Shown here one piece after another: positions 1-7,362 of a stretch of DNA of 18,555 bases (position 1 is its first letter; every line of letters starts with the position of its first letter). Under the pieces are notes generated by a model. It made no database searches and was not told where the DNA came from. It was given only the letters and a program-made list of their open reading frames with translations. The DNA lies in contig JANNMS010000276.1 of NCBI GenBank assembly GCA_031398055.1, forward strand, positions 1 through 18,555, given 5' to 3'. A program made the position numbers and the translations under genes. The DNA is from M3007 sp031398055 (GTDB lineage Bacteria > Bacteroidota > Bacteroidia > Chitinophagales > Saprospiraceae).

Positions 1-87
1 AAACATAGGAGTTTTCACATAGAAACACATGGTTTTAGGTGTTTTTTATAAAAAACTATGTGTTTCTATGTGAAAACTCTTATGTTT
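1..87. repeat. Long near-perfect inverted repeat, 36-bp arms
   Basis: Bases 1-36 are the reverse complement of bases 52-87 except at two positions. Both exceptions would be G-U wobble pairs in a + strand transcript, so the RNA could fold into an unbroken 36-bp stem with a 15-nt loop (37-51). The core word is CACATAGAAACACAT. The window begins at the element, so its true left edge and the neighbouring gene are unknown. The rest of the leader up to 142 shows no recognisable promoter box. It has no shared words with the other palindromes here, so I treat it as a separate family. Confidence 0.85.
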
Positions 88-142
88 TCTATGTGTCGAA
101 AATGCCTAAAATTTCACAACCGATAAAATCACACACGCAAAA

Positions 143-1558
143 ATGAAACACATGTTTTTCAACAATTTTTACCCCTGCCCAAAAACTTGCAAGATTTTTC
201 TTTTCTCAATTTTCATCCTGCTTTTTTCAAATTGCAAAACCGCCAGCAAGATGACGGACGCGCCCAAACCGGATGAAAATTACGCCTCCGAAACCGACTC
301 GATGGTCGTCAGTCAATTGACCATCCCGGTCAATATTGTCATGGCCGATTTGGTGAATGCCATCAACCAAAAAGTCTCCGGCGTGCTTTATGAAGATTAT
401 TCTTTCGACGACAATGGCGGCGACGGCTTGATGTTGAAAGCTATGAAAGCGCAGGATATTACCATGTTTTTAAATGGAAGTTCATTGAAATACCGCGTTC
501 CGTTGAGTTTGTGGATGAAAAAGAAACTCGTCGTCGGAGCGGTCGACGCGACCGGGGACATCGCTTTGAACTTCAAAACTGAGTTCCAAATCCGCCCCGA
601 TTGGACGATCGGCACCGTAACTTTTCTCGAATATCACGAGTGGTTAAAAAAACCGGTGCTCAAAACTGGCCTTTTTGACATCGGCATGGAAGGCATCGCC
701 AACCTTTTTATCAGCCGCAGCCAAACCGATTTGACCAAGGCAATCGACAAAATGGTGGCCGAACAAATGTCCCTCCGACCGAGCGTGCAAACTTTGTGGG
801 AAGCCATCCAAGTCCCTACTTTGCTATCGCCAGAATATCAAATGTGGGTAAAAACAACGCCGATTTCTATCGCCATGACCCCACTCGAAACGACTTGGAA
901 AGACCTCCGCGCCCGAATCACGGTGGAATGTTACAACGACGTGACCTTCGGTGAAAAACCAACTTTTCGTGAAAATTCCAAGTTGCCCGACCTCCGAACG
1001 ATCGACAAAGCGGGCGATGATTTTAAAATGCTTTTTGAAACTTCCGTGCCTTTTTCTGAAGCCGAACGGATGGCAAAAAACATCATGGTTGGCCAATATT
1101 TTGGGGAAGGGAAACAGCGGGTGCGGGTCGAAAATCTCGAATTGTTTGGCGACAGCACCAAAATCAATGTGAAAACCCAACTTTCGGGGGCGTTCAACGG
1201 CAAAATCTATTTTACGGGAACCCCGAAATTCAACGCTGCGAAAAATCAAATCGAAGTGGCAGACCTGGATTTTCACCTCGAAACCCAAAATTTTCTGCAC
1301 AAATCGGCGGCTTGGCTTTTGAAAGGTGTTTTGAAAAATCAGATGAAACGCGCCATGGCTTTTCCGCTGGAAGAAAATATTTCTGCCCTGAAAAAATCGG
1401 TGCAGGAAACTTTGAACCGATACGAAGTTCAGCCGGGCGTGGTTTTGGCTGGAACGCTCGACGACGTGCGCGTTTTGGACACGAAAGTGAAAAAAGAAGG
1501 CATCGTCGTGCGACTTTTTTCCACCGGAAGGGTAAATGTGGATGTTTCGGGGATGTGA
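143..1558 (+). CDS. DUF4403 family lipoprotein
   Basis: A 471-residue protein whose length and pattern fit the DUF4403 family, large beta-rich envelope proteins of unknown molecular function common in Bacteroidota. The N-terminus has a positively charged start, a hydrophobic run at about residues 17-29 and a lipobox ending LFSNC (Cys31), so it is probably lipid-anchored after signal peptidase II cleavage. Family-like signatures include IRPDWTIGTVTFLEYHEW and the following KPVLKTGLFDIG near the first third, and repeated two-domain beta-sheet character through the rest. ATG at 143 is chosen because it precedes the signal; Met4 is an alternative. It stands alone: a palindrome lies upstream (1-87) and another starts right after its stop codon. 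The family call is from recognition of the pattern, not a search; no enzymatic role can be read from it. Confidence 0.8.
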   Translation: MKHMFFNNFYPCPKTCKIFLFSIFILLFSNCKTASKMTDAPKPDENYASETDSMVVSQLTIPVNIVMADLVNAINQKVSGVLYEDYSFDDNGGDGLMLKAMKAQDITMFLNGSSLKYRVPLSLWMKKKLVVGAVDATGDIALNFKTEFQIRPDWTIGTVTFLEYHEWLKKPVLKTGLFDIGMEGIANLFISRSQTDLTKAIDKMVAEQMSLRPSVQTLWEAIQVPTLLSPEYQMWVKTTPISIAMTPLETTWKDLRARITVECYNDVTFGEKPTFRENSKLPDLRTIDKAGDDFKMLFETSVPFSEAERMAKNIMVGQYFGEGKQRVRVENLELFGDSTKINVKTQLSGAFNGKIYFTGTPKFNAAKNQIEVADLDFHLETQNFLHKSAAWLLKGVLKNQMKRAMAFPLEENISALKKSVQETLNRYEVQPGVVLAGTLDDVRVLDTKVKKEGIVVRLFSTGRVNVDVSGM

Positions 1559-1621
1559 TTGGTGGGCGGAATTTATTCCGCCATTTCATAAATCAGAGTC
1601 GAAATAAACTTCGACCTCCAA
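1559..1621. repeat. Nested palindromic repeat, family 1, copy A (diverged)
   Basis: The element begins directly after the TGA of the DUF4403 gene. The left half (1559-1582) holds GGCGGAATTTATTCCGCC, itself a hairpin with 8-bp arms, and the right half (1598-1621) holds GTCGAAATAAACTTCGAC followed by CTCCAA. Compared with the copies at 3075 and 18445 the left half has changed T-A pairs to C-G on both sides, so its own small hairpin has been kept although pairing with the right half is weaker. This is the most diverged of the three copies. Confidence 0.7.
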
Positions 1622-1686
1622 GCCTTTCTAATAAAAATCTAAGGTGATTTACGTCAGTTCTCGAAAGGAAAGGATTCTTGTTAGTC

Positions 1687-1694
1687 TACTTTTG
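1687..1694 (+). promoter_or_regulatory. Candidate -7 promoter box for the PAP2/haloperoxidase gene
   Basis: TACTTTTG fits the Bacteroidota -7 consensus TAnnTTTG exactly and is followed by CCGCG. It lies 33 nt upstream of the chosen ATG at 1728. I see no good TTTG -33 box at the usual 19-21 nt spacing, so the assignment rests on the -7 box alone. The box falls inside a longer reading frame that starts at 1644, which supports the downstream start. Confidence 0.45.
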
Positions 1695-1727
1695 CCGCGT
1701 TTTATCACCATTTTTCAATTCAAATTG

Positions 1728-3074
1728 ATGAAGAATTTTACAAAAGTTTGTCTGTTTTTAATTTGCCTGACCCCAATTTTTCTCACATTTCCAGCCTGTA
1801 AAAACGAAAATGCTGAATGGAAAACCAAAGCCGAAAACCCTGAATTTATCCATCGCAGCATTCGAAAAATCACGGATATCATGCGGCACGACATTTTTTC
1901 GCCGCCCGTTGCTTCGAGAATTTATACTTATTCGAGTGTCGCAGGTTACGAGGCTTTGCGAGCTGGATATCCCGGAAATGCCTCGTTTGCCTCGGTTTTG
2001 AATGGTTTGAAACCAGTTCCGCAGCCAGAAACTGGAAAAATTTATTGCCATCCTTTGGCCAGTGCGACCGCGATTTTGGTCGTCGGCCAAGCACTGATTT
2101 TTTCGGAAGCTGACATGGCCGAGTTGCGTGCCGAAATGACCAAAGAATTTGGCGTGATGGACATTCCAAAAGACGTTTTTGAACGGTCGGTGGCCTACGG
2201 CGAAGCGGTTGCGAAGCACATCTTGGCTTGGGCAAAAACCGATAATTATGCCCAGACCCGCAGCGCACCAAAATTTTCCATCAATTCAAAAGAACCGGGC
2301 CGCTGGGTTCCGACCCCGCCGAGATATGAAGATGCCGTCGAGCCGCACTGGCCGGAAATTCGTCCGTGGTTGTTGGATTCGGCTGGGCAAATCAAACCGA
2401 TTGACCCGATTCCGTTCAGCACGGACAAAAACAGTGAGTTTTACAAGGCCGCAAAAGAGGTTTACGATTCTTCAAAAGTCATGGGCGAACGCCAAAAAGA
2501 GATCGGTTTGTACTGGGATTGCAACCCGTTTGAAGTTTCGGTGAGCGGACATTTAATGTTGGGAACGAAAAAAATTAGCCCCGGCGGCCACTGGATGAAC
2601 ATCGCCGCGCAAGTTGCCCGAAAAGCGAATGCCGATATTTTGAAATCTACAAAAACTTACGCGACAGTTGCCCTCGGTTTGGCCGACGGTTTTATCACTT
2701 GTTGGACTTGCAAATACAAATGTAACATGGTGCGCCCGGTGACTTACATCAATTCGTATATCGATCCAACTTGGACGCCGTTCATCGAAACGCCGCCGTT
2801 TCCAGAACATTCGAGCGGCCACGCGACCATTTCGGCAGCATCGGCCACGATTTTGACCAAAATTTACGGCGAGAATTTTCAATTTACCGACAGCACGGAA
2901 ATGGAATTTGGGATGCCAGCCCGCACTTTCAATTCATTTTACGAAGCCTCCGACGAAGCTGCATTGAGCCGTTTGTACGGTGGAATCCACTATCGCCGGG
3001 GCAACGAAGCGGGGCGTTTGTCGGGTCGAGAAGTCGGGAAGTTTGTTTTTGAAAAATTGAGCACCGCAAAATAA
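1728..3074 (+). CDS. Vanadium-dependent haloperoxidase / PAP2-family lipoprotein
   Basis: A 448-residue exported protein of the PAP2/vanadium-haloperoxidase superfamily, which bind phosphate or vanadate in an all-helical site and act as acid phosphatases or haloperoxidases. The C-terminal third carries the three expected motifs: Lys329 or Lys331 with Arg336 in KYKCNMVRP, Ser363-Gly364-His365 in PEHSSGHATIS, and Arg415 with His421 in SRLYGGIHY. A signal peptide ends in a lipobox, FPAC with Cys24, so it is likely a periplasm-facing lipoprotein. ATG 1728 was preferred to an in-frame start at 1644 because the latter would place 28 extra residues before the signal and run through a promoter box. 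Palindromes flank it on both sides. Whether it oxidises halides or removes phosphate cannot be decided from sequence; the family is confident. Confidence 0.85.
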   Translation: MKNFTKVCLFLICLTPIFLTFPACKNENAEWKTKAENPEFIHRSIRKITDIMRHDIFSPPVASRIYTYSSVAGYEALRAGYPGNASFASVLNGLKPVPQPETGKIYCHPLASATAILVVGQALIFSEADMAELRAEMTKEFGVMDIPKDVFERSVAYGEAVAKHILAWAKTDNYAQTRSAPKFSINSKEPGRWVPTPPRYEDAVEPHWPEIRPWLLDSAGQIKPIDPIPFSTDKNSEFYKAAKEVYDSSKVMGERQKEIGLYWDCNPFEVSVSGHLMLGTKKISPGGHWMNIAAQVARKANADILKSTKTYATVALGLADGFITCWTCKYKCNMVRPVTYINSYIDPTWTPFIETPPFPEHSSGHATISAASATILTKIYGENFQFTDSTEMEFGMPARTFNSFYEASDEAALSRLYGGIHYRRGNEAGRLSGREVGKFVFEKLSTAK

Positions 3075-3132
3075 TTGAAGGCCGAAATTTATTTCGACCC
3101 GCGTTGGGTCGAAATAAATTCCGTCCTCCAAA
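3075..3132. repeat. Nested palindromic repeat, family 1, copy B
   Basis: It starts at the base after the TAA of the upstream gene and ends 8 nt before the ATG of the next. The left arm 3075-3100 pairs with 3106 or later to 3132 with three mismatches over 26 positions, around a five-base loop. The inner part reads CGAAATTTATTTCGACCC and GGGTCGAAATAAATT. It shares its arm sequence with 18445-18507. An apparent TTG-started N-terminal extension of the following gene is just translation of this element. Confidence 0.85.
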
Positions 3133-3140
3133 CCAAAAAT

Positions 3141-4052
3141 ATGAAAAAATACGACGTCGTTCTCCTCACCGAGCCTCGCTACGAAAACCCGCAGGCACCA
3201 AATTGGTACGAAACGCAAATTTTAAATGAAGACAAAATCGTTCGCGACGCCCTCGAAAAACAGGATTTGCGCGTCCATCGACTGAGTTGGGACGACCCCG
3301 ATTTTGATTGGTCAAGCACTCGGATTGCCGTTTTTCGCACGACTTGGGACTACTTTTTCCGGTTCGATGAATTTCAAAAATGGTTGGAAAAAGTAGGCAA
3401 TTTGACACAACTTTTGAACCCTGTCGAATTGATAAAATGGAACGTCAACAAACGCTATCTCCTTGATTTACAGGCATCTGGAATCCCAATTGTTCCCACC
3501 CGATTGGTCAAGCGGGGTGGATTTTTTGCTTTGGAAAATGGTTTTTCGGAGTGGGACGTTGCCGAAATCATCATCAAACCTTGCGTCGGCGGCACGGCTC
3601 GGCACACCCATCGAGTTTGCCCGGAAAACTTGGCGGCACACCAAGAAATTTTCAACAAACTCGTGGCTGAAGAAGATATGTTGGTTCAACCTTTTTTGCC
3701 TTCGGTTTTGGAACGCGGCGAAGTTTCGGCTTTGATGTTTGGCGGAAAATTTTCGCATGCCGTTCTGAAAATTGCCAAACCCGGCGATTTTCGGGTGCAG
3801 GATGATTTTGGTGGAAAGGCCTCTCCCCACGAAATTTTACCGGATGAATTATCGCTTGCGGAACGTGTTTTGGCGGTTTGCTCGCCTCGTCCGGCCTATG
3901 CCCGCGTGGATATTTTGTACGATTTGGATGGAAAACCCTCGATTGCGGAACTGGAAATCATTGAACCGGAGTTGTTTTTTCGTTTCAAACCAGAGGCCGG
4001 GAAATTGTTGGCTGACGAAATTTTAAAAGCGTTATCGAATGTTGTTGATTGA
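3141..4052 (+). CDS. ATP-grasp family ligase of unknown substrate
   Basis: A 303-residue soluble protein with the layout of ATP-grasp enzymes (glutathione synthetase/RimK/DcsG-like), which join a carboxylate to an amine or thiol via an acyl phosphate using ATP and magnesium. Visible landmarks are FRTTWDYFFRFDEFQKWL in the N-terminal Rossmann-like part, LLNPVELIKWNVNKRYLLDL with the first ATP-binding lysine region, IIIKPCVGG as the glycine-rich nucleotide loop, VQPFLP, and near the end YARVDIL followed by AELEIIEPELFF, the acidic metal-binding segment. ATG 3141 is preferred because the TTG at 3075 lies at the edge of a palindrome. It overlaps truB by 14 nt, which implies shared transcription and possibly coupled translation. 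The product is unknown: the DcsG resemblance is about fold and does not predict cycloserine synthesis. Confidence 0.75.
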   Translation: MKKYDVVLLTEPRYENPQAPNWYETQILNEDKIVRDALEKQDLRVHRLSWDDPDFDWSSTRIAVFRTTWDYFFRFDEFQKWLEKVGNLTQLLNPVELIKWNVNKRYLLDLQASGIPIVPTRLVKRGGFFALENGFSEWDVAEIIIKPCVGGTARHTHRVCPENLAAHQEIFNKLVAEEDMLVQPFLPSVLERGEVSALMFGGKFSHAVLKIAKPGDFRVQDDFGGKASPHEILPDELSLAERVLAVCSPRPAYARVDILYDLDGKPSIAELEIIEPELFFRFKPEAGKLLADEILKALSNVVD

Positions 4053-4881
4053 AAAATCGCCGCTCGGCGAGGTGCAAACCATTGATTTTCACAAACTTGA
4101 AACGTGGGAGACATTTTCAAAAGGAGCCGTTTTGCTGGTTGACAAACCGCTCGGCTGGACGTCTTTTGACGTGGTCAACAAAATCCGCTGGAATTTTTGC
4201 CAAAAATTGAAGGTCAAAAAATTGAAAATCGGCCACGCCGGAACGCTCGACCCGCTGGCCACCGGGCTGCTGATTTTGTGCATCGGCGACTTCACCAAAC
4301 GGATCGAACAATTCCAAGATTTGGGAAAAGAATACACTGGGAGCATTGTTTTTGGTGCGACAACAGCCAGTTTTGACCTCGAAAAAGCACCGGACACCTT
4401 TTTTCCGACCGAACATTTGACCGATGATTTGTTGAAAAAAACAATCGAGGAAAATTTTCTGGGCAACATTTTACAAATCCCACCGATGTTTTCAGCCGTA
4501 AAAGTGGACGGAAAACGGCTTTACAAAAATGCCCGAACCGGCGAAGAAATGGAACTCGAACCGCGCCCCGTTTTTGTAAAATCTTTTGAAATCTCGCCGC
4601 TCCGACCCGTGCCGCCCGGCGAAACCGCGGTCATTTCTTTAAATAAAAAAGGTGCGCCGATTTTTTTGCACCCAAATTTTGCCGCTGGCAAGGAGCTTGA
4701 TTTTAAAGTTTCGTGCGGCAAAGGAACTTACATTCGTTCGTTGGCCAAGGATTTGGGCGAAATGGTGGGTTCAGGTGCATATTTGAGTTTGTTGCGGCGC
4801 ACGAAAATTGGCAATTTTTCGTCTGAAAATGCTTGGCAAGTGGATGAATTTATTTCCAAATTGATGCAGGAAACAAGGTGA
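4039..4881 (+). CDS. truB: tRNA pseudouridine(55) synthase TruB
   Basis: Converts uridine 55 in the T-loop of most tRNAs to pseudouridine, in the cytoplasm. The protein has 280 residues. VLLVDKPLGWTSFDVV leads into the TruB signature KIGHAGTLDPLATGLL with catalytic Asp71. Further family motifs are IPPMFSAVKVDGKRLYKNAR and KVSCGKGTYIRSLAKDLG. The C-terminus is a short extension after LLRRTKIG. The only ATG before the conserved core is at 4039, 14 nt inside the end of the ATP-grasp gene; a GTG at 4072 is an alternative that would avoid the overlap. About 30 residues precede the conserved core, slightly longer than usual, so the start is less certain than the identity. Its stop lies 15 nt from the stop of the convergent hydrolase gene, with no hairpin between. 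Confidence 0.95.
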   Translation: MLLIEKSPLGEVQTIDFHKLETWETFSKGAVLLVDKPLGWTSFDVVNKIRWNFCQKLKVKKLKIGHAGTLDPLATGLLILCIGDFTKRIEQFQDLGKEYTGSIVFGATTASFDLEKAPDTFFPTEHLTDDLLKKTIEENFLGNILQIPPMFSAVKVDGKRLYKNARTGEEMELEPRPVFVKSFEISPLRPVPPGETAVISLNKKGAPIFLHPNFAAGKELDFKVSCGKGTYIRSLAKDLGEMVGSGAYLSLLRRTKIGNFSSENAWQVDEFISKLMQETR

Positions 4882-4896
4882 AATTGAAATCGCAAA

Positions 4897-5769
4897 TCAT
4901 TTTTCGTTCAAAACATTCACGGCTTGGATTAAATAATGCTTCACGGTATCCATTTTTGTCCAAAAAATATTGTGGGACATATTTTCAAAAGGAACAAACT
5001 CAACCTTGGTTTCGCACAATTTATCACAAGTGAATTCGGCATTTGAAAAATAAATCAGACTGTCATTTTGCCCGTGCAAAATCCAAACTGGGCAACGAAT
5101 TTTGTCCCAGCCGTCCTGAATTTCGTGGAGGGCTTTTTCGTGGGCAAATTTTTCCTTCGTCGCAACTTTTGCCCACCGCGGGGCAATCCAACCGAGCGGC
5201 GTTTTTTTGATTCGATGCGCCATTTTGGGCGTTTTTTCAGCACCCGGCAAGGTCGAAGCCGAAAGCAAAACCAAACCACCGACCTTTTCGGGGTAATCCA
5301 TCGCCAATTTTACGGCCACCGAACCACCGTAACTGGATCCAAAAAGCACCACTTTTTTGCCAGCACTGTATTTTTCGAGGAGCGGCGCCAAGATTTTCGC
5401 CTGTTTTTCAATCGATTTTTCGGCACGGCCATATCCCGATTTTCCGTAACCTGGGCGGTCAACTGCTACCAATTTTGTTTTTGAAAAAAGGGTCGAGTCG
5501 GCAAACCAACGCCGGAATTTTACCATGCTGCTCGGCGCGCCGTGAATCAAAAAACTGACTGGCAACGAATCAGCGCCGATTTCCCAGCCGCGCAATTTTC
5601 GGCCTTCGATTTTGGTATAAAAAATATGTGGCTTGACCGTTTTTTCTTTAAAAATTTTATGGATTTGGCGGTCGGTTGAGGTCAGCCGAAGGACTTTAAA
5701 ATTTTTGAATCGGCGGGAGCAGGCCGAAAACGTGGTAAAAATTATCAGGAAAAAAAGTAGAATTCGCAT
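4897..5769 (-). CDS. Alpha/beta-hydrolase lipoprotein
   Basis: A 290-residue serine hydrolase of the alpha/beta fold. The nucleophile elbow is GSSYG with Ser146, the acid is probably Asp236 in HGQNDSL, and the general base His266 in MSHNIFW; HGAPSS at 76-81 supplies the oxyanion region and VDRPGYGKSGYG a second typical turn. A hydrophobic signal ends in FSAC with Cys17, so it is probably anchored in the envelope as a lipoprotein. The ATG at 5769 gives a compact signal (MRILLFFLIIF), preferred over one eight codons upstream. It is convergent with truB and divergent, by 61 nt, from the DHDPS-family gene; I find no clean TAnnTTTG box in that spacer on either strand. Substrate is unknown: esterase, lipase or peptidase are all possible. 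Confidence 0.85.
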   Translation of the reverse strand: MRILLFFLIIFTTFSACSRRFKNFKVLRLTSTDRQIHKIFKEKTVKPHIFYTKIEGRKLRGWEIGADSLPVSFLIHGAPSSMVKFRRWFADSTLFSKTKLVAVDRPGYGKSGYGRAEKSIEKQAKILAPLLEKYSAGKKVVLFGSSYGGSVAVKLAMDYPEKVGGLVLLSASTLPGAEKTPKMAHRIKKTPLGWIAPRWAKVATKEKFAHEKALHEIQDGWDKIRCPVWILHGQNDSLIYFSNAEFTCDKLCETKVEFVPFENMSHNIFWTKMDTVKHYLIQAVNVLNEK

Positions 5770-5830
5770 TTTTTTTAAACGGAAATTCTCCAAAAGATTG
5801 GATTTTGGCGACCTAAATTATTTGACAAAA

Positions 5831-6742
5831 ATGAAAAAAACAGTGATTTGGGAAGGCGTTTTCCCAGCGATGACCACGCCTTTTTTAAAAAACGACGAAG
5901 TTGATTTTCCCATTTTTGAAAAAAATCTGGCGGTACAATTGGATGCTGGGGCAGCCGGAATCATCCTCGGCGGAACGCTCGGCGAGGCGAGCAGTTTGTC
6001 GAATCCTGAAAAATATGAGCTCGTCCAGTTTTCGGTTGAAAAAGTAGCGGGGCGCGTTCCGGTGATTATGAACATCGCTGAACAAACGACTCGCGCTGCC
6101 ATCGAATGTGCAAAAACTGCCGAAAAATGTGGTGCGGCTGGCCTGATGTTGCTCCCGCCGATGCGATACCGGGCAGATGACCGCGAAGTTTTGGCCTATT
6201 TTCGGGCGATTTCGGAAGCCACGCCGCTGCCGATTATGATTTACAACAACCCAATTGACTACAAAATCGAGGTGACTTTGGACATGTTCGAGGCGATGAC
6301 CGACTGGCCGACGGTGCAGGCCGTAAAAGAAAGTACCCGAGATGTGAGCAACGTGACCCGGATGAAAAACCGTTTTGGCGACCGTTTTAAAATACTTTGC
6401 GGGGTGGACACGCTGGCTTTGGAAAGCATTTTTATGGGCGCGGACGGCTGGGTCGCGGGTTTGGTAGATGCTTTTCCGAGGGAAACGGTGGCTATTTTTC
6501 GGCTGGCAAAAGCAGGCCGGCACGACGAGGCGTTGAAAATTTATCGCTGGTTTTTGCCACTTTTGGAGTTGGATATTCACCCAAAATTGGTTCAATATAT
6601 CAAATTGGCGCAGGTCGCGACGGATCTTGGAACTGAAAATGTGCGCGCACCGCGATTGCCAATTGTTGGTGCGGAGCGAAAAAAAGTATTGGAAATCATT
6701 CAAAAAGCAATGGCCGCGAGGCCGAAATTGCCTAAAATCTAA
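5831..6742 (+). CDS. DHDPS/N-acetylneuraminate lyase family Schiff-base enzyme (not classical DapA)
   Basis: A 303-residue TIM-barrel protein of the class I aldolase family that includes dihydrodipicolinate synthase, N-acetylneuraminate lyase, keto-sugar-acid aldolases and pyrroline-4-hydroxy-2-carboxylate deaminase. The Schiff-base lysine is Lys166 in QAVKES, and the catalytic tyrosine is Tyr138 in MIYNNP. Two features argue against DapA: the usual GTTGE loop reads GTLGE (Leu50), and the arginine two residues after the YNxP motif that binds the semialdehyde carboxylate is absent (YNNPIDYK). The late motif PKLVQYIKLA recalls, from memory, the hydroxyproline-pathway members, but no other gene of that pathway is nearby. 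ATG 5831 directly precedes the conserved VFPAMTTPF; an upstream in-frame extension has no family resemblance and runs antisense into the hydrolase gene. It is followed after 4 nt by a membrane protein gene, so probably co-transcribed. Confidence 0.85.
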   Translation: MKKTVIWEGVFPAMTTPFLKNDEVDFPIFEKNLAVQLDAGAAGIILGGTLGEASSLSNPEKYELVQFSVEKVAGRVPVIMNIAEQTTRAAIECAKTAEKCGAAGLMLLPPMRYRADDREVLAYFRAISEATPLPIMIYNNPIDYKIEVTLDMFEAMTDWPTVQAVKESTRDVSNVTRMKNRFGDRFKILCGVDTLALESIFMGADGWVAGLVDAFPRETVAIFRLAKAGRHDEALKIYRWFLPLLELDIHPKLVQYIKLAQVATDLGTENVRAPRLPIVGAERKKVLEIIQKAMAARPKLPKI

Positions 6743-6746
6743 AAAA

Positions 6747-7292
6747 ATGGAAGCGGAAAATTTTGATTTGAAACCCAAATTGCTGGCGTTCAGCTACGTC
6801 ATTCTCATGTTTGGAATGATTTTTTTGTACGTCAAAGAGTTTCCGTTTTTGGGAAATACTTTGGGGATCAAAAAATTGGTGGGTTTTGCTTTTTTGGCGG
6901 CAGCCATTTTGGCAGGTCTTGGTTTTTTGATTTTTAGAAAAAGACTTTCGCCCATTTCAAATCACGGGCCGGAGTTGGTTTTTACCATTTTTCCGATACT
7001 GTTTTTTGCACCGCTCGTGGCCAGCAAAATCAATCGGATTGGGCAAACGATTGAAAATCAGGAATTTGCCTTTGTTTCGGAAACTTCATTTTTTGCCTCG
7101 GGCTACGGAATTTTAAAAGGCGAGGAAATCAAACCAACTGGTTTTCGACTGACTATCCGAGAAAAAAATGGCGATTTAAAAACTTTTAAATATAAAACGC
7201 AAGCGTATTTTCCAATAACCAAATCTGGCGAAACGATTTTATTGCCAGTTCGGAAGGGCGTTTTTGGTTTTGGAATTATGGATTTGCATTAG
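6747..7292 (+). CDS. Hypothetical membrane protein, three predicted TM segments
   Basis: A 181-residue protein I do not recognise. Three hydrophobic stretches are visible: about residues 11-28 (LLAFSYVILMFGMIFLYV), 42-62 (KLVGFAFLAAAILAGLGFLI) and 74-91 (ELVFTIFPILFFAPLVA). After these comes a roughly 85-residue polar, beta-prone tail rich in Lys, Glu and Thr with no cysteines and no recognisable motif. ATG 6747 comes 4 nt after the stop of the DHDPS-family gene, so the two are likely one transcript and may be functionally linked, though nothing in the sequence proves it. Its TAG is followed within a few bases by the inverted repeat at 7299. A start further upstream in the same frame would overlap the previous gene by 116 nt and is unlikely. 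Confidence 0.7.
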   Translation: MEAENFDLKPKLLAFSYVILMFGMIFLYVKEFPFLGNTLGIKKLVGFAFLAAAILAGLGFLIFRKRLSPISNHGPELVFTIFPILFFAPLVASKINRIGQTIENQEFAFVSETSFFASGYGILKGEEIKPTGFRLTIREKNGDLKTFKYKTQAYFPITKSGETILLPVRKGVFGFGIMDLH

Positions 7293-7298
7293 TTGTTG

Positions 7299-7362
7299 GG
7301 GAATTGGTTATTGGGAAATTAGAAAATTAGGAGTATTTCCAATTTCCCAATAACCAATTCCC
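7299..7362. repeat. Inverted repeat family 2, copy D (22-bp perfect arms)
   Basis: Bases 7299-7320 and 7341-7362 are exact reverse complements; the core word is GAATTGGTTATTGGGAAATT. The loop is 20 nt (7321-7340). A second, competing pairing is possible between GAAAATTAGG at 7322-7331 and CCTAATTTTC at 7361-7370. The element fills the gap between two convergent genes and overlaps the last base of the kdsC stop codon on the minus strand. It could terminate transcription from both sides, but there is no clear T-tract, so that role is inference. Confidence 0.85.

Noticed and set aside
1644..1727. N-terminal extension of the haloperoxidase-like gene
   Set aside because: It would bury the lipoprotein signal behind 28 residues and contain the -7 promoter box; ATG 1728 is better.
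1559..3132. Repeated intergenic palindromes as a CRISPR array
   Set aside because: Copies are kilobases apart with genes between, show no regular spacers, and no cas genes are present.
4039..4052. Overlap of the ATP-grasp gene and truB as a frameshifted fusion
   Set aside because: Each protein has its own complete set of motifs and an ordinary end or start; an overlap of neighbouring genes explains it.
5770..5830. Divergent promoters between the hydrolase and DHDPS-family genes
   Set aside because: The spacer must hold regulatory signals, but neither strand shows TAnnTTTG with a sensible -33 box, so I list none.
5885..6778. A 297-codon open frame on - opposite the DHDPS-family gene
   Set aside because: It is a shadow of a clear enzyme gene; the translation is rich in Arg, His, Phe and Gln without motifs. 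The frames opposite dnaN (10182-10997) and pccB (11231-11932) are rejected for the same reason.
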